Notes under the pieces: generated by a model
The model's database searches: none
Told to the model about the DNA's origin: nothing
Seen by the model: only the letters and a program-made list of their open reading frames with translations
Program-made: the position numbers and the translations under genes
Shown: positions 10,601 to 20,858 of the stretch, in pieces
Layout: each line of letters starts with the position of its first letter
Position numbering within the stretch: position 1 is the first letter of the stretch
Assembly (NCBI RefSeq): GCF_900176595.1
Contig: NZ_LT838813.1
Location: 186,001 to 250,000 of the forward strand
DNA length: 64,000 nucleotides
Source: Aquiflexum balticum DSM 16537
GTDB taxonomy: Bacteria; Bacteroidota; Bacteroidia; Cytophagales; Cyclobacteriaceae
Reading direction: 5' to 3'

Positions 10601-11975
10601 TTCCTTCAATCAATTTTGGCTGGAAAGCCTGAATACCTAATCTGTGAAGCGTTGGAGCCCTGTTTAGCAATACAGGGTGTCCTTTCAATACATTTTCAAG
10701 GATATCCCATACTACCGGATCTTTTCTGTCAACAATCTTTTTGGCAGATTTTACAGTTTTTACAATACCCCTTTCAATCAGTTTCCTGATAATAAATGGT
10801 TTGAAAAGTTCTGCTGCCATATTTTTTGGTAGACCACACTCATGAAGTTTCAATTCAGGACCAACGACAATTACCGAACGACCTGAATAATCCACCCTTT
10901 TCCCAAGTAGGTTTTGACGGAATCGGCCTTGCTTACCCTTCAGCATATCTGAAAGAGATTTCAGAGCACGGTTACCATCAGATCTTACCGCATTTACTTT
11001 TCTTGAATTATCAAATAAAGAATCTACAGCTTCCTGAAGCATCCTTTTCTCATTTCTCAAAATAACCTCAGGAGCTTTGATATCAATCAATCTCTTCAAA
11101 CGGTTGTTTCTGATAATTACTCTTCTGTAAAGGTCATTCAAATCAGAAGTAGCAAATCTACCCCCATCCAAAGGAACCAATGGTCTCAATTCCGGTGGAA
11201 TTACAGGTACCATTCTGACAACCATCCATTCGGGTCTGTTTTCAATTCTGGTCCTCGCCTCTCTGAATGCTTCCACTACTTTTAGTCGCTTCAAAGCTTC
11301 AGCCTTTCTCTGCTGAGAAGTATCTGTAGCAGCCTGATGTCTCAAGCTGTAGGAAAGGTCATCCAAATCCAATCTGGCCAAAAGCATTTCGATAGCTTCT
11401 GCACCCATTTTGGCTATGAATTTACCTGGGTCTTCGTCATCGAGCATGTGGTTTTCTTTTGGAAGCTTATCCATGATATCCAAATACTCGTCTTCAGTCA
11501 AAAAGTCAAGATACTGTACACCGTCCTCAGCTTTGATACCAGGTTGGATAACAGCATATCTTTCATAATAAACGATCTGATCCAATTTTTTGGTAGGTAG
11601 GCCAAGAAGGTAACCAATCTTGTTTGGTAGAGACTTAAAGTACCAGATATGAGCGACAGGAACAACCAATTCGATATGTCCCATTCTCTCTCTTCTGACT
11701 TTCTTTTCAGTCACTTCAACACCACATCGGTCACAAATGATACCTTTATATCTTATGCGCTTATATTTCCCACAATGACATTCCCAGTCTTTGACAGGAC
11801 CGAAAATTCTCTCGCAAAACAAACCGCCCATTTCAGGCTTGTATGTTCTGTAGTTGATAGTTTCGGGCTGCGTCACTTCACCATGTGAACTATCCAGGAT
11901 TGATTCTGGAGAGGCCAAACTAATAGTGACTCTGGAAAAGTCGTTGTTTAGTTTTTTATTTTTTCTGAACGCCAT
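7662..11975 (-). CDS. rpoC: DNA-directed RNA polymerase subunit beta'
   Basis: This is the catalytic clamp subunit of RNA polymerase, 1437 residues long. The active-site motif NADFDGD is at residues 472-478, with aspartates 474, 476 and 478 binding the catalytic magnesium. The N-terminal zinc ribbon (CHCGKYKR then CDRCGVEV) and the second zinc site ([15 protein letters not shown]) are intact. The bridge and trigger regions are recognisable ([19 protein letters not shown]). It begins 48 nt after rpoB. The C-terminus is Ser/Lys/Arg-rich, ending SREAIK. Confidence 0.98.
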   Translation of the reverse strand: MAFRKNKKLNNDFSRVTISLASPESILDSSHGEVTQPETINYRTYKPEMGGLFCERIFGPVKDWECHCGKYKRIRYKGIICDRCGVEVTEKKVRRERMGHIELVVPVAHIWYFKSLPNKIGYLLGLPTKKLDQIVYYERYAVIQPGIKAEDGVQYLDFLTEDEYLDIMDKLPKENHMLDDEDPGKFIAKMGAEAIEMLLARLDLDDLSYSLRHQAATDTSQQRKAEALKRLKVVEAFREARTRIENRPEWMVVRMVPVIPPELRPLVPLDGGRFATSDLNDLYRRVIIRNNRLKRLIDIKAPEVILRNEKRMLQEAVDSLFDNSRKVNAVRSDGNRALKSLSDMLKGKQGRFRQNLLGKRVDYSGRSVIVVGPELKLHECGLPKNMAAELFKPFIIRKLIERGIVKTVKSAKKIVDRKDPVVWDILENVLKGHPVLLNRAPTLHRLGIQAFQPKLIEGKAIQLHPLVCTAFNADFDGDQMAVHVPLGHEAILEASTLMLSSHNILNPANGAPITVPSQDMVLGLYYVTKGKKSTPEEIILGEGMTFYGEEEVIIAMNEGRVSQHAFIKCKVSVRDESGEFSNKIVETVAGRLIFNQFVPEQVGFVNELLTKKKLQQIISEVVKICGVARTAQFLDDIKNLGFQMAYTGGLSMGLNDVIIPEEKEPFINKAKEEVDQVWNNYLMGLITDNERYNQVIDIWTRTNSHLTNILMKQMEEDKQGFNAIYMMMHSGARGSREQIRQLGGMRGLMAKPQKNLQGSVGEIIENPILSNFKEGLDVLEYFISTHGARKGLADTALKTADAGYLTRRLVDVAQDMIVSEEDCGTLRGLVVQALKDNDEIVEPLSERILGRVSVHDVYDPVTEELIVLSGVEITEDVAKKVDESSIEEVEIRSVLTCETRRGVCAKCYGRNLTTGNMVQAGESVGVIAAQSIGEPGTQLTLRTFHVGGTASNISVEASINAKFDGVIEFDEELRWIETTNKDGEKVSVVMGRSGEIKINDAKSGKILVSNHVPYGALLNVKDGQKIAKGDSLCTWDPYNAVILSEFDGEIEFDSIIEGITFKEVADDQTGYREKVIIDTKDKTKNPAVMVNYGGDETKSYNIPVGAHLAVEEGEMVKSGQILVKIPRSVGKTRDITGGLPRVTELFEARNPSNPAVVSEIDGVVTYGGIKRGNREIFIESKDGVKKRYMVSLSKHILVQENDFIRAGEALSDGAITPSDILSIKGPTAVQEYLVNEIQEVYRLQGVKINDKHIEVIVTQMMQKVEILDAGDTGFLQNQIVDKWAFREENDNILDKKVVMDAGDSSTLKPGMIITSRRLRDENSSLKRKDLKLVQVRDAETAVSQPTLQGITAASLGTESFISAASFQETTKVLSEAAIRGKRDELLGLKENVIVGHLIPAGTGQRHLKNIIVGSMEEYERMSGEKERSFSKSREAIK

Positions 11976-12023
11976 AATTGTTGAAGAAATATGTGAAGGG
12001 TCTTTCGACCCGTTTTTTTAGAA

Positions 12024-15000
12024 TTAGTCAAGTGTAATTTCGAGTGCAAGGCCTCTAAGTTCATGAACCAATACATTGAAAGATTCCGGAATATTCGGTT
12101 TAGGAAGATTCTCACCTTTAACGATCGCCTCATAAGCTTTTGCCCTACCTACCACGTCATCAGACTTGACAGTAAGGATTTCCTGAAGTACATGGGATGC
12201 ACCGAATGCCTCCAATGCCCACACTTCCATCTCTCCAAAACGCTGACCACCAAATTGGGCTTTACCACCCAATGGCTGTTGCGTAATCAAAGAGTATGGA
12301 CCAATGGATCTTGCGTGCATCTTATCATCCACCAAGTGACCCAACTTCAGCATGTAAGAAATACCAACTGTTACAGGCTGATCGAACTTCTTACCGGTTA
12401 ATCCATCATAAAGATAGGTTCTGCCATAAGGTGGTAATCCTGCATCTTCAAGTTCTTTGGAAACTTCTTCCATTGTAGCACCGTCAAATATCGGTGTTGC
12501 ATATTTCTTGCCTAATTTATATCCTGCCCAAGCAAGAACAGTTTCATAGATTTGACCGATGTTCATCCTTGAAGGTACACCCAAAGGATTCAATACAATA
12601 TCCATAGGTGTTCCGTCTTCCAAGAACGGCATATCCTCATCTCTAACGATTCTGGCAACAATACCTTTGTTTCCGTGACGGCCTGCCATCTTATCACCTA
12701 CTTTCAATTTACGCTTTTTAGCAATGTAAACTTTAGCAAGTTGAACTATACCCGCCGGCAATTCATCACCCACTTCAAGCGTGAATTTGTCTCTCTTGAA
12801 TCTACCGGAGATTTCATTCCTTGAATTGATATAGTTTTTGACCAATTTGACAATCAAATCATTGGTATGCGCATCTTCACTCCAATCATCCAAAATGATA
12901 TCTGAGATCAAATTTGCTTCTTCAGGCACATTATAATTTGACTCGTCTCTATAAGGGTTTTTGGCAGGGAATAAATTCTGCTCAATATTCTTTAAATTGA
13001 ACTTTACCCCTTTGCTGATGATCTCATCACCAAACTTGTGTTTAACACCCTGAGAAGTTTTCCCATCAAGAATTGAAACCAGTTTGTTGATCATTTTGGC
13101 CCTAATGCCCAAGAGATCTTTTGCGTATTTTCCTTTCAGTTTTTCAACCTCAGCTTTTGACTTGGCCCTAAGGTCTTTGTCTTTTTTAGGTCTAGAGAAA
13201 AGTTTGGTTTCGATCACCACACCGTTCAATGAAGGGGACGCTTTTAAAGAAGCATCTTTAACATCGCCCGCTTTATCACCGAAGATTGCTCTCAAGAGTT
13301 TTTCTTCAGGCGTAGGATCAGTTTCACCTTTTGGAGTGATTTTACCTATGATGATATCACCTTCTTTTACTTCTGCACCGACTCTGATAATACCATTCTC
13401 ATCAAGATTTTTAACGGCTTCTTCAGAAACGTTCGGGATTTCGGATGTTAATTCCTCTTCTCCACGTTTGGTATCCCTTACTTCTAGCTGGAATTCCTCG
13501 ATATGGATAGAAGTAAATATATCCTCCCGTACAACTCTTTCTGAAATTACGATAGCATCTTCAAAGTTATATCCTTGCCAAGGCATGTAAGCTACGCGAA
13601 GGTTTTTACCTAAAGCGAGTTCTCCATTGTTGGTGGAATATCCTTCTACAAGAACCTGCCCTTTATGTACCTTTTCACCCTTTAACACCAGTGGTGAAAG
13701 GTTGATAGTCGTATCTTGGTTGGTTCTTCTGAACTTTATCAAATCATAAGTAACATATTCGTCACTGAAATGAACAAGTAATTCATCGTCAGTAAGATCA
13801 TATTTAATGGTGATTTGCTTGGCATCTACATAATCAACAACACCATCTGCTTGGGCGATGATCAATGTTCTTGAATCAGTAGCAGCTTTAGCTTCCAAGC
13901 CAGTACCTACAATAGGGGCCTCTGGTTTCAATAATGGAACTGCTTGACGCTGCATGTTGGATCCCATCAAAGCTCTGTTGGCATCATCATGTTCCAAGAA
14001 TGGAATCAAGGAGGCTGCTACAGATACAATTTGGTTAGGCGCAACATCCATATAACTGATTTCTTTTGGTTCTAAAACCGGGAAATCACCTTCAAATCTT
14101 GCTTTAACTTTTTCATTGATAAAGTTTCCTTTATCATCCAAAGGTGCATTTGCCTGAGCAATGTTGTTATCGTCTTCTTCTTCAGCAGTCAAGAAAACAA
14201 TATCCTTGACATCCATACTCACTTTTCCTTCTTTTACTTTTCTATAGGGAGTTTCTAGAAATCCCATAGTATTCACTTTGGCGTGAACGCAAAGGGAAGA
14301 AATCAAACCGATATTTGGACCTTCAGGAGTTTCGATAGTACATAGACGGCCATAGTGGGTATAGTGAACATCACGAACTTCAAATCCTGCTCTTTCTCTA
14401 GAAAGTCCACCTGGACCTAAAGCAGACAATCTTCTCTTATGGGTCAACTCCGCAAGGGGATTGGTCTGATCCATAAACTGAGATAGCTGATTGGTTCCGA
14501 AGAAAGAGTTGATTACTGAAGAAAGGGTACGTGCATTGATCAAATCAACCGGTTTAAAGTCTTCATTGTCCCTAACATTCATCCTTTCTCTGATAGTTCT
14601 TGCCATTCTGGCAAGACCGACTCCGAACTGACTGTATAATTGCTCTCCAACTGTTCTTACCCTTCTGTTGCTTAAGTGATCAATATCATCTACAACAGCC
14701 TTTGAATTAATCAATCCAATAAGATATTTTACAATACTGATGATATCTTGTTTGGTCAAAACGATTTTCTCAGGATCAATATCCAATCCAAGTTTCTTAT
14801 TGATCCTATATCGGCCTACTTCACCCAAGTCATACCTTTTGTCCGAGAAAAACAGTCCGTGAATCACTTCTCGGGCGGTTGCTTCATCAGGAGCTTCAGT
14901 ATTTCTCAATTGACGGTAAATAACCTCAACAGCTTCTTTCTCTGAATTGGAATTGTCTTTCTGAAGTGTATTATAAATAATGGAATAATCAGCTACATTG

Positions 15001-15899
15001 ACATCCTCTCTGTGAAGAATGATTGATTTGGTACCTGATTCCAAAATCAATTCGATATCCTCATCTGTAAGGATGGAATCTCTTTCGAGTAAAACTTCAT
15101 TTCTATCAATGGAAACAACTTCACCTGTATCTTCATCCACAAAATCTTCAACCCAAGTTCTCAGAACACGAGCCGCCAATTTTCTTCCTGTGACTTTCTT
15201 TAGGTTGTTTTTGGTTGCATCAATTTCTTCAGATAGACCGAAAAGGTCAAGAATTTCCTTATCAGACCCGTAACCAATTGCCCTAAGCAAGGTAGTAACG
15301 GGAAACTTTTTCTTACGGTCTATATAGGCATACATGACGTTATTGATGTCAGTAGCAAATTCTATCCAGCTTCCTTTGAAAGGAATAATTCTCGCCGAAT
15401 AAAGTTTTGTACCGTTTGTATGCTTACTTTGGGCAAAGAAAACACCCGGTGACCTGTGTAATTGAGAAACAATTACTCTTTCAGCTCCATTGATAACGAA
15501 TGAGCCTTTTTCAGTCATGTAGGGAAGATTCCCTAAAAATACTTCTTGTTCAATTGTTTCAAAATCTTCATTGTCTTCATCATGACAAAGCAACCTGAGT
15601 TTTGCTTTTAATGGGACAGAATAGGTCAAGCCCCTATCAATACATTCCTCAACACTGTATTTTGGAGGGTCAACGGTGTAGTCAATAAATTCAAGTGTAA
15701 AGTTTTCTCTCGAATCCGAAATCGGAAAGTTTTCGGAAAACACTTTGAAAAGACCATCTTGTCTCCTTTTTTCAGCAGGTGTATCCAATTGGAAAAAGTC
15801 CTTAAAGGACTGTAATTGAATATCTAAGAAATCAGGATAGTCTTTGACCACCTTAATAGATGAGAAACTTTTCCTTTCGGTTTGATTCTGGATAGCCAA
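12024..15899 (-). CDS. rpoB: DNA-directed RNA polymerase subunit beta
   Basis: This is the beta subunit of RNA polymerase, 1291 residues. The rifampicin region reads [20 protein letters not shown] then [14 protein letters not shown] and looks wild type. The C-terminal clamp part with [21 protein letters not shown] is intact. The start codon is TTG (15897-15899): no in-frame ATG occurs before the upstream stop, and the protein begins [12 protein letters not shown]. The gap to rplL is 154 nt and contains two hairpins that could set the amount of polymerase relative to ribosomal protein. Confidence 0.98.
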   Translation of the reverse strand: MAIQNQTERKSFSSIKVVKDYPDFLDIQLQSFKDFFQLDTPAEKRRQDGLFKVFSENFPISDSRENFTLEFIDYTVDPPKYSVEECIDRGLTYSVPLKAKLRLLCHDEDNEDFETIEQEVFLGNLPYMTEKGSFVINGAERVIVSQLHRSPGVFFAQSKHTNGTKLYSARIIPFKGSWIEFATDINNVMYAYIDRKKKFPVTTLLRAIGYGSDKEILDLFGLSEEIDATKNNLKKVTGRKLAARVLRTWVEDFVDEDTGEVVSIDRNEVLLERDSILTDEDIELILESGTKSIILHREDVNVADYSIIYNTLQKDNSNSEKEAVEVIYRQLRNTEAPDEATAREVIHGLFFSDKRYDLGEVGRYRINKKLGLDIDPEKIVLTKQDIISIVKYLIGLINSKAVVDDIDHLSNRRVRTVGEQLYSQFGVGLARMARTIRERMNVRDNEDFKPVDLINARTLSSVINSFFGTNQLSQFMDQTNPLAELTHKRRLSALGPGGLSRERAGFEVRDVHYTHYGRLCTIETPEGPNIGLISSLCVHAKVNTMGFLETPYRKVKEGKVSMDVKDIVFLTAEEEDDNNIAQANAPLDDKGNFINEKVKARFEGDFPVLEPKEISYMDVAPNQIVSVAASLIPFLEHDDANRALMGSNMQRQAVPLLKPEAPIVGTGLEAKAATDSRTLIIAQADGVVDYVDAKQITIKYDLTDDELLVHFSDEYVTYDLIKFRRTNQDTTINLSPLVLKGEKVHKGQVLVEGYSTNNGELALGKNLRVAYMPWQGYNFEDAIVISERVVREDIFTSIHIEEFQLEVRDTKRGEEELTSEIPNVSEEAVKNLDENGIIRVGAEVKEGDIIIGKITPKGETDPTPEEKLLRAIFGDKAGDVKDASLKASPSLNGVVIETKLFSRPKKDKDLRAKSKAEVEKLKGKYAKDLLGIRAKMINKLVSILDGKTSQGVKHKFGDEIISKGVKFNLKNIEQNLFPAKNPYRDESNYNVPEEANLISDIILDDWSEDAHTNDLIVKLVKNYINSRNEISGRFKRDKFTLEVGDELPAGIVQLAKVYIAKKRKLKVGDKMAGRHGNKGIVARIVRDEDMPFLEDGTPMDIVLNPLGVPSRMNIGQIYETVLAWAGYKLGKKYATPIFDGATMEEVSKELEDAGLPPYGRTYLYDGLTGKKFDQPVTVGISYMLKLGHLVDDKMHARSIGPYSLITQQPLGGKAQFGGQRFGEMEVWALEAFGASHVLQEILTVKSDDVVGRAKAYEAIVKGENLPKPNIPESFNVLVHELRGLALEITLD

Positions 15900-15991
15900 G
15901 GCAGTATATGTTTATAGTGATAATAATTATAAGTAAGCGACTATTTTCGCTTGAAATAATGCAATTTTTTACCTGCGCATAAACAGGAAAA

Positions 15992-16013
15992 GACCTGACT
16001 TTAAAGTCAGGTC
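15992..16013 (-). promoter_or_regulatory. Perfect palindromic hairpin between rplL and rpoB, possible attenuator
   Basis: A perfect 22-nt palindrome with 11-bp arms (GACCTGACTTT and its complement), followed on the minus strand by TTTTCC. It lies downstream of rplL and about 92 nt before rpoB, where other bacteria have an attenuator or RNase III site that lowers rpoBC expression relative to rplJL. The role here is inferred from position. Confidence 0.6.
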
Positions 16014-16019
16014 CAGAAG

Positions 16020-16049
16020 AATAACCTTTACCTAAAAGGAAAGGTTATT
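16020..16049 (-). promoter_or_regulatory. Second hairpin between rplL and rpoB
   Basis: Arms AATAACCTTT (16020-16029) and AAAGGTTATT (16040-16049) form a 10-bp stem, extended inside by CCT/AGG. It begins 5 nt after the rplL stop, ahead of the palindrome at 15992-16013. It may act as a processing site or a 3' stabiliser of the ribosomal protein message. Confidence 0.55.
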
Positions 16050-16053
16050 CAAA

Positions 16054-16437
16054 TTATTTAATTTCTACTTCAGCACCAGCTTCTTCCAAAGCTTTCTTCA
16101 AAGCGTCAGCTTCGTCTTTAGCGATACCTTCTTTAACTGCTTTAGGAGCACCATCAACTAGTTCTTTAGCTTCTTTCAAGCCAAGACCTGTCAATTCTTT
16201 TACCAATTTAACGACTGCAAGTTTGGCTCCTCCTGGAGCTTTAAGGATTACATCAAAAGATGTTTTTTCTTCCTCAGCAGCACCAGCATCACCGGCACCA
16301 GCTCCTGAAGCTGCAACAGCCACAGCCGCAGCTGCAGGCTCAATGCCATACTCATCCTTAAGTATATCAGCCAATTCTTTTACTTGTTTTACAGTCAAGT
16401 TTACTAGCTGGTCAGCAAGTTGTTTAAGATCTGCCAT
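16054..16437 (-). CDS. rplL: 50S ribosomal protein L7/L12
   Basis: This is the stalk protein that recruits translation GTPases. The 127-residue protein has the N-terminal dimerisation part ([20 protein letters not shown]), an Ala/Gly/Glu-rich hinge at about residues 35-55, and the C-terminal domain with [20 protein letters not shown] and [16 protein letters not shown]. It lies 49 nt after rplJ and is separated from rpoB by 154 nt holding two hairpins. Confidence 0.97.
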   Translation of the reverse strand: MADLKQLADQLVNLTVKQVKELADILKDEYGIEPAAAAVAVAASGAGAGDAGAAEEEKTSFDVILKAPGGAKLAVVKLVKELTGLGLKEAKELVDGAPKAVKEGIAKDEADALKKALEEAGAEVEIK

Positions 16438-16486
16438 TGTATTAATATTTAAATTGTTGTTTTTAACTAATTAAAATTTTGATTGA

Positions 16487-17023
16487 TTATTCTTTTTCAG
16501 AAAGGGTTTTAACAAGCCCAGCCAAAGTATTCTGCCCACTTTGAAGTGCAGAAATAAGATTCTTGGCAGGAGATTGGAGTAATCCGATCACATCTCCCAA
16601 AAGCTCTTGTTTTGACTTCAGGTTAGACAACATTTCAAGCTGGTTTTCCCCGATAAATACATCTGAGTCTATCGAAGCACCCTTGAAAACAGGTCTTGTT
16701 TCTTTTTTTCCGAGTTTTTTTCTAAAATCCAAAAGTACTTTTGCAGGTAAATTTCCAACTTCATTGCTGAAAATAATTCCTGAGAAGCCTTTTAGAGCCT
16801 TTTCGGAGAGTTCAGAGAAATCTGCGTCAAGGTTTTCTAAAGCTTTAGCTATAAGCGTATTTTTATAAACCTTGTATTCTACACCTCTTTCGAAACATGT
16901 TCTTCTGAAAGCATTTACCTGTGCTACAGTAAAACCTGAAGCATCTGTTATGTAGAAATGGGGATTTTCCTTAAACTTCTCGGTAAGACTTTCGATTATG
17001 TTACTTTTTTCTTCTCTAGTCAT
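16487..17023 (-). CDS. rplJ: 50S ribosomal protein L10
   Basis: L10 anchors the L7/L12 stalk to 23S rRNA. The 178-residue protein begins MTREEKSNIIESLTEKFKEN, shows the conserved FRRTCFERGVEYKVYKNTLIAKAL segment, and ends in a helix for binding L12 dimers (LISALQSGQNTLAGLVKTLSEKE). It is only 2 nt from rplA, so there is no room for an L10-binding leader directly upstream. Any autoregulation would have to act elsewhere in the message. Confidence 0.96.
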   Translation of the reverse strand: MTREEKSNIIESLTEKFKENPHFYITDASGFTVAQVNAFRRTCFERGVEYKVYKNTLIAKALENLDADFSELSEKALKGFSGIIFSNEVGNLPAKVLLDFRKKLGKKETRPVFKGASIDSDVFIGENQLEMLSNLKSKQELLGDVIGLLQSPAKNLISALQSGQNTLAGLVKTLSEKE

Positions 17024-17025
17024 GA

Positions 17026-17724
17026 TTAAATACCTTGAATACTTCCTTTATCTACTTTTATTCCAGGAGACATTGTGCTAGACAAATGAATGCTTTTGAA
17101 ATAAGTTCCTTTTGATGAAGTTGGCTTCAATTTGGAAATGGTGTTGATCAATTCTTTTACATTATCCTGAATTTTTTCAGGATCAAAAGAAACTTTTCCA
17201 ACGCTTGCATGAATAATACCGAATTTATCTACTTTAAAATCGATTTTACCTGCTTTAACTTCCTTTACTGCTTTAGCCACATCTAAAGTAACCGTTCCTG
17301 ATTTTGGATTTGGCATTAAGCCTCTGGGTCCCAAAACCCTACCTAGTCTACCAACTTTCGCCATTACATTAGGCATAGTGATGATGACATCAACGTCAGT
17401 CCATCCACCTTCAATTTTGGCAATGTAGTCGTCCAGACCTACATAATCTGCACCAGCTTCTTTAGCCTCTTCTTGCTTATCAGGCGTACAAAGTACTAAT
17501 ACCTTTACGTCTTTGCCCGTACCGTGAGGTAAGGCTACAACACCTCTAACCATTTGATCAGCTTTCCTGGGATCAACGCCCAAACGAACGTCTACATCCA
17601 CAGATGCATCAAACTTGGTCAAAGAGATGTCTTTTACGATAGAAGAAGCATCCTCCAGGGAGTACTGCTGGCTTGGGTCGTACTTGGAAAGAGCTTCTTT
17701 TTGCTTTTTTGTTAACTTAGCCAT
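17026..17724 (-). CDS. rplA: 50S ribosomal protein L1
   Basis: L1 forms the mobile L1 stalk at the E site. The 232-residue protein contains [26 protein letters not shown] in the first domain and the [21 protein letters not shown] signature in the central region, followed by the [21 protein letters not shown] segment. The gap to rplK is 13 nt and to rplJ is 2 nt. The length is standard. Confidence 0.97.
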   Translation of the reverse strand: MAKLTKKQKEALSKYDPSQQYSLEDASSIVKDISLTKFDASVDVDVRLGVDPRKADQMVRGVVALPHGTGKDVKVLVLCTPDKQEEAKEAGADYVGLDDYIAKIEGGWTDVDVIITMPNVMAKVGRLGRVLGPRGLMPNPKSGTVTLDVAKAVKEVKAGKIDFKVDKFGIIHASVGKVSFDPEKIQDNVKELINTISKLKPTSSKGTYFKSIHLSSTMSPGIKVDKGSIQGI

Positions 17725-17737
17725 AGTGTTTTTTTAA

Positions 17738-18181
17738 TTATTCCTCCCAAGGAGCTTTACCAGATACAGTGATACCCATACTTCTAGCGGTACCTGCAAT
17801 CATTTTCATGGCAGATTCCACTTTGAAAGCGTTTAAATCAGGCATTTTCACCTGAGCAATTTCTTTTACCTGATCCCAGGTAACAGATCCTACTTTTTTC
17901 CTGTTTGGCTCTGCTGACCCACTTTTGATTTTCGCGGCCTCTATCAGCATATTTGCTGCAGGAGGAGTTTTAACAACGAATTCAAAAGATTTGTCAGAGA
18001 AAACAGTAATCAAAACAGGCAATACCTGACCCATTTTATCTTGGGTTCTTGCATTGAATTGCTTACAGAACTCCATGATGTTCAGACCCTTGGAACCAAG
18101 AGCCGGACCAACCGGAGGTGATGGATTTGCCTGGCCACCTTTCACCTGTAATTTCACATAACCAGTGATTTCCTTAGCCAT
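17738..18181 (-). CDS. rplK: 50S ribosomal protein L11
   Basis: L11 supports the GTPase-associated centre and the stringent response. The 147-residue protein shows the N-terminal [24 protein letters not shown] region with the thiostrepton-site prolines, and the C-terminal RNA-binding domain with [19 protein letters not shown] and the GTARSMGI motif. It lies 3 nt after nusG and 13 nt before rplA. Confidence 0.97.
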   Translation of the reverse strand: MAKEITGYVKLQVKGGQANPSPPVGPALGSKGLNIMEFCKQFNARTQDKMGQVLPVLITVFSDKSFEFVVKTPPAANMLIEAAKIKSGSAEPNRKKVGSVTWDQVKEIAQVKMPDLNAFKVESAMKMIAGTARSMGITVSGKAPWEE

Positions 18182-18184
18182 TTC

Positions 18185-18742
18185 TTAATCTTGTTTTTCT
18201 ACTTGTATAAAGTTTAATTCAACAGGGGTGTTCCGACCGAAAATCTTGACCATAACATTCAATTTTTTCTTATCTTCAAACACCTCTTCTATAGTTCCCG
18301 AGAAACCACTGAAAGGACCGTCCATTACTTTTACGGTCTCTCCAACTATAAATGGCGTATCAAGTTTTTCGGCAAACTCATCAATCTCTTCAACACGACC
18401 TAAGATCCTGTTGATTTCTGATTGTCGTAATGGTTCAGGGGTTTTGGAAGCTCCCCCTGTGCTTGACCCTAAAAACCCGATAACACCCGGAATACTTGTA
18501 ATTACGTGATTGGCCTCACCGTGAGTAAGATCCGCATTGACCAAAACATAGCCCGGAAAGAAATTCCTTTCCCTGACCCTCTTTTTACCATTGCGCATTT
18601 CGTAAACTTTTTCTGAGGGTATCAAAACCTCAGGAATAAAATCCTCAAGTTTTTGACGGACAATTTCATTATCCAAGTAGGACTTGGTTTTTTTCTCTTG
18701 TCCAGCTACCACCCTAAGTACGTACCACTTATGTTCAGCCAT
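18185..18742 (-). CDS. nusG: Transcription termination/antitermination protein NusG
   Basis: NusG binds the RNA polymerase clamp and couples it to ribosomes or Rho. The 185-residue protein has the NGN domain ([20 protein letters not shown] and [11 protein letters not shown]) and a C-terminal KOW domain ([42 protein letters not shown]). It is in the usual secE-nusG-rplK order, 16 nt after secE and 3 nt before rplK. Confidence 0.97.
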   Translation of the reverse strand: MAEHKWYVLRVVAGQEKKTKSYLDNEIVRQKLEDFIPEVLIPSEKVYEMRNGKKRVRERNFFPGYVLVNADLTHGEANHVITSIPGVIGFLGSSTGGASKTPEPLRQSEINRILGRVEEIDEFAEKLDTPFIVGETVKVMDGPFSGFSGTIEEVFEDKKKLNVMVKIFGRNTPVELNFIQVEKQD

Positions 18743-18758
18743 CAGTAATAATATTCAA

Positions 18759-18947
18759 TTAGAATAAATCGTAAAACCACTTCATTAAATTCTCGAACCC
18801 TAAATCTATTACCCCGATTACAAGGGCAAAAATAAGAGATGCGACTAACACCAAAACCGCACTATTCTGCAGAAATGAATAAGAAGGCCATGTAACCTTG
18901 TTCTTCATTTCATCTATCGATTCGACAACAAAACTTTTAATATTCAT
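18759..18947 (-). CDS. secE: Preprotein translocase subunit SecE
   Basis: This is the small SecYEG subunit in the inner membrane. The 62-residue protein has the amphipathic helix ESIDEMKNKVTWPSYSFLQN, containing the family KVTWP motif, followed by a single membrane segment (AVLVLVASLIFALVIGVID, about residues 30-48). Length and position before nusG both fit. It follows tRNA-Trp by 17 nt, so the tRNA and secE are probably on one transcript. Confidence 0.95.
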   Translation of the reverse strand: MNIKSFVVESIDEMKNKVTWPSYSFLQNSAVLVLVASLIFALVIGVIDLGFENLMKWFYDLF

Positions 18948-18964
18948 GATTTACTTATTTTGTG

Positions 18965-19035
18965 CACGGGCAGAGAGATTCGAACTCCCATCAACGGTTT
19001 TGGAGACCGCTATTCTGCCATTGAACTATGCCCGT
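18965..19035 (-). tRNA. trnW: tRNA-Trp (anticodon CCA)
   Basis: The 71-nt cloverleaf has acceptor arms ACGGGCA and TGCCCGT with discriminator G, an anticodon stem GCGGT/ACCGT, loop CTCCAAA with anticodon CCA, and a T arm with TTCGAAT. CCA is not encoded. It is placed between tuf and secE, the common Bacteroidota arrangement, and has its own predicted promoter at 19062-19093. Confidence 0.96.
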
Positions 19036-19061
19036 AGAGAATTTGGTTCTCAAAAGGAACG

Positions 19062-19093
19062 CAAAATTAGTTAGAATAGGATTAAGAAACAAA
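19062..19093 (-). promoter_or_regulatory. Promoter of the tRNA-Trp-secE-nusG-rplKAJL-rpoBC unit
   Basis: Minus-strand TTTG (19093-19090) and TAATTTTG (19069-19062) are 20 nt apart. The predicted start is near 19055, about 20 nt before tRNA-Trp. The -33 element overlaps one arm of the hairpin that follows tuf, so terminator and promoter are interlocked. Confidence 0.7.
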
Positions 19094-19125
19094 TGCGATC
19101 CCAAAAATTATTCGGGATCGCATTT
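19091..19125 (-). terminator. Hairpin terminator after tuf
   Basis: Perfect 12-bp arms AAATGCGATCCC (19091-19102) and GGGATCGCATTT (19114-19125) surround an 11-nt loop. On the minus strand the stem ends in TTTGTTTC, a modest U-rich tail. It lies 23 nt after the tuf stop and separates tuf from the secE unit. Confidence 0.75.
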
Positions 19126-19148
19126 GATATATATTGAAATTCAAACTA

Positions 19149-20336
19149 TTAGTCAAGAATTTCAGTCACCTGACCAGCACCTACAGTTCTACCACCTTCA
19201 CGGATAGCAAACCTAAGTCCTTTTTCAAGTGCCACTGCATTCAATAAATTTACTTCAATAGTGATATTGTCACCTGGCATAACCATTTCAACATTCTCAG
19301 GAAGTTTGATCTCACCGGTTACGTCAGTAGTTCTTAGGTAGAACTGAGGACGATATTTGTTGAAGAATGGTGTATGACGTCCGCCTTCTTCTTTTGAAAG
19401 AACGTAAACTTCAGCTTTGAAATGAGCGTGAGGCTTAACAGAACCTGGCTTACAAATAATCATACCTCTTCTGATTTGAGATTTTTCAATACCTCTCAAC
19501 AAAAGACCTACGTTATCACCTGCTTCACCTCTGTCAAGGATTTTACGGAACATCTCAACACCTGTCACAGTTGATTTCAAGCCTTCAGCTCCCATACCGA
19601 TGATGTCAACTGGATCGCCTGAGTTGATAACTCCTCTTTCGATTCTACCTGTAGCAACAGTACCACGTCCTGTGATAGAGAATACATCCTCAACTGGCAT
19701 CAAGAAATCTTTATCGATAAGTCTTTCAGGAATTGGAATATACTCATCAACAGCGTTCATTAATTCCATTACTGTTTCTTCCCATTTTGGCTCACCATTA
19801 AGTGCACCAAGTGCGGAACCAGAAATGACAGGAATATTATCGCCATCAAAATCATAGAAAGAAAGTAATTCTCTCACTTCCATTTCTACCAATTCAAGTA
19901 GTTCAGGATCGTCGACCATGTCAACTTTGTTCATGAACACTACAAGAGCTGGTACACCTACCTGACGGGCAAGAAGGATGTGTTCTCTGGTTTGTGGCAT
20001 TGGGCCGTCAGTTGCAGCTACTACAAGAATAGCTCCATCCATTTGGGCAGCACCAGTTACCATGTTTTTAACGTAGTCAGCGTGACCTGGACAATCTACG
20101 TGTGCATAGTGCCTTTTATCTGTTGAATACTCAACATGAGAAGTGTTGATGGTGATACCTCTCTCTTTTTCTTCCGGAGCATTGTCAATGGAAGAAAAAT
20201 CTCTTAATTCAGAAAGACCCTTTTTCGCCAAAACTGTTGTAATGGCAGCAGTCAAAGTTGTCTTTCCATGGTCTACGTGACCAATCGTACCGATGTTAAC
20301 GTGCGGTTTGGAACGGTCAAAGGTTGCTTTTGCCAT
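19149..20336 (-). CDS. tuf: Elongation factor Tu
   Basis: EF-Tu is the GTPase that delivers aminoacyl-tRNA. The 395-residue protein has the G1 motif [10 protein letters not shown] near residue 19, the RGITI effector region, DCPGHADY and NKVDMVDD, followed by the two beta-barrel domains and the C-terminal [10 protein letters not shown]. No second copy is visible here; EF-G is in the str unit. It lies downstream of three tRNA genes and is probably co-transcribed with them. Confidence 0.98.
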   Translation of the reverse strand: MAKATFDRSKPHVNIGTIGHVDHGKTTLTAAITTVLAKKGLSELRDFSSIDNAPEEKERGITINTSHVEYSTDKRHYAHVDCPGHADYVKNMVTGAAQMDGAILVVAATDGPMPQTREHILLARQVGVPALVVFMNKVDMVDDPELLELVEMEVRELLSFYDFDGDNIPVISGSALGALNGEPKWEETVMELMNAVDEYIPIPERLIDKDFLMPVEDVFSITGRGTVATGRIERGVINSGDPVDIIGMGAEGLKSTVTGVEMFRKILDRGEAGDNVGLLLRGIEKSQIRRGMIICKPGSVKPHAHFKAEVYVLSKEEGGRHTPFFNKYRPQFYLRTTDVTGEIKLPENVEMVMPGDNITIEVNLLNAVALEKGLRFAIREGGRTVGAGQVTEILD

Positions 20337-20396
20337 GCGATAAAATCCTCTGTTTTAGTTAAAGATATAATTTTGTTAAATTTTTCAATGTTTCTG

Positions 20397-20468
20397 AGCC
20401 AACGACGGGATTTGAACCCGTGACCTCTTCCTTACCAAGGAAGCACTCTACCCCTGAGCTACGTCGGC
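20397..20468 (-). tRNA. trnT: tRNA-Thr (anticodon GGT)
   Basis: The 72-nt cloverleaf has acceptor arms GCCGACG and CGTTGGC (one G-T pair), anticodon stem CTTCC/GGAAG and loop TTGGTAA with anticodon GGT, plus a T arm with TTCAAAT. CCA is not encoded. It is the last of three tRNAs upstream of tuf, 60 nt from the tuf start. Confidence 0.95.
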
Positions 20469-20501
20469 TGTTAACATTAGCTCTGCTTATTTAAAGCATT
20501 G

Positions 20502-20574
20502 AGCGGGAGACGAGGCTCGAACCCGCGACCTGCAGCTTGGAAGGCTGCCGCTCTACCAACTGAGCTACTCCCGC
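20502..20574 (-). tRNA. trnG: tRNA-Gly (anticodon TCC)
   Basis: The 73-nt cloverleaf has acceptor arms GCGGGAG and CTCCCGC with discriminator T, anticodon stem GCAGC/GCTGC and loop CTTCCAA with anticodon TCC, plus a T arm with TTCGAGC. CCA is not encoded. It is the middle tRNA of the cluster ahead of tuf. Confidence 0.96.
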
Positions 20575-20623
20575 TTTTTAAATGCAGTGCAAAACTACAA
20601 TAATATTTTGCATTTCACATTTG

Positions 20624-20706
20624 TGGGGGAAACAGGATTCGAACCTGTGAAGACATAAGTCAACGGATTTACAGTCCGTCCCAGTTGGCCGCTTTGGTAT
20701 TCCCCC
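20624..20706 (-). tRNA. trnY: tRNA-Tyr (anticodon GTA)
   Basis: The 83-nt class II tRNA has a long variable arm, acceptor arms GGGGGAA and TTCCCCC with discriminator A, anticodon stem ACGGA/TCCGT and loop CTGTAAA with anticodon GTA. CCA is not encoded. It is the first gene of the tRNA-tuf transcription unit. Confidence 0.96.
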
Positions 20707-20763
20707 AACTGTTATTTGCTAAGAATCAGCTTATTTAGAGCTTTTATTCTTCTTAACGGATGG

Positions 20764-20794
20764 CAAAATTATACCCTTTTCCTAAACATTCAAA
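20764..20794 (-). promoter_or_regulatory. Promoter of the tRNA-Tyr-Gly-Thr-tuf unit
   Basis: Minus-strand TTTG (20794-20791) and TAATTTTG (20771-20764) are 19 nt apart. Predicted transcription begins near 20757, about 50 nt before tRNA-Tyr. The elements and spacing are the same as at the rplC and rpsL promoters. Confidence 0.75.
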
Positions 20795-20858
20795 ATAATG
20801 TCAGAAAATTTCAAAGTATTTTTTCTGGGTTCAATTTAACCGTATAAAAATCAAGGTT

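Noticed and set aside
13084-13590. 168-codon plus-strand frame inside rpoB
   Set aside because: Antisense shadow of a conserved core gene with no own family or start signals.
20575-20623. Separate promoter between tRNA-Tyr and tRNA-Gly
   Set aside because: TAGTTTTG is present on the minus strand, but no -33 match is found at 19-21 nt.
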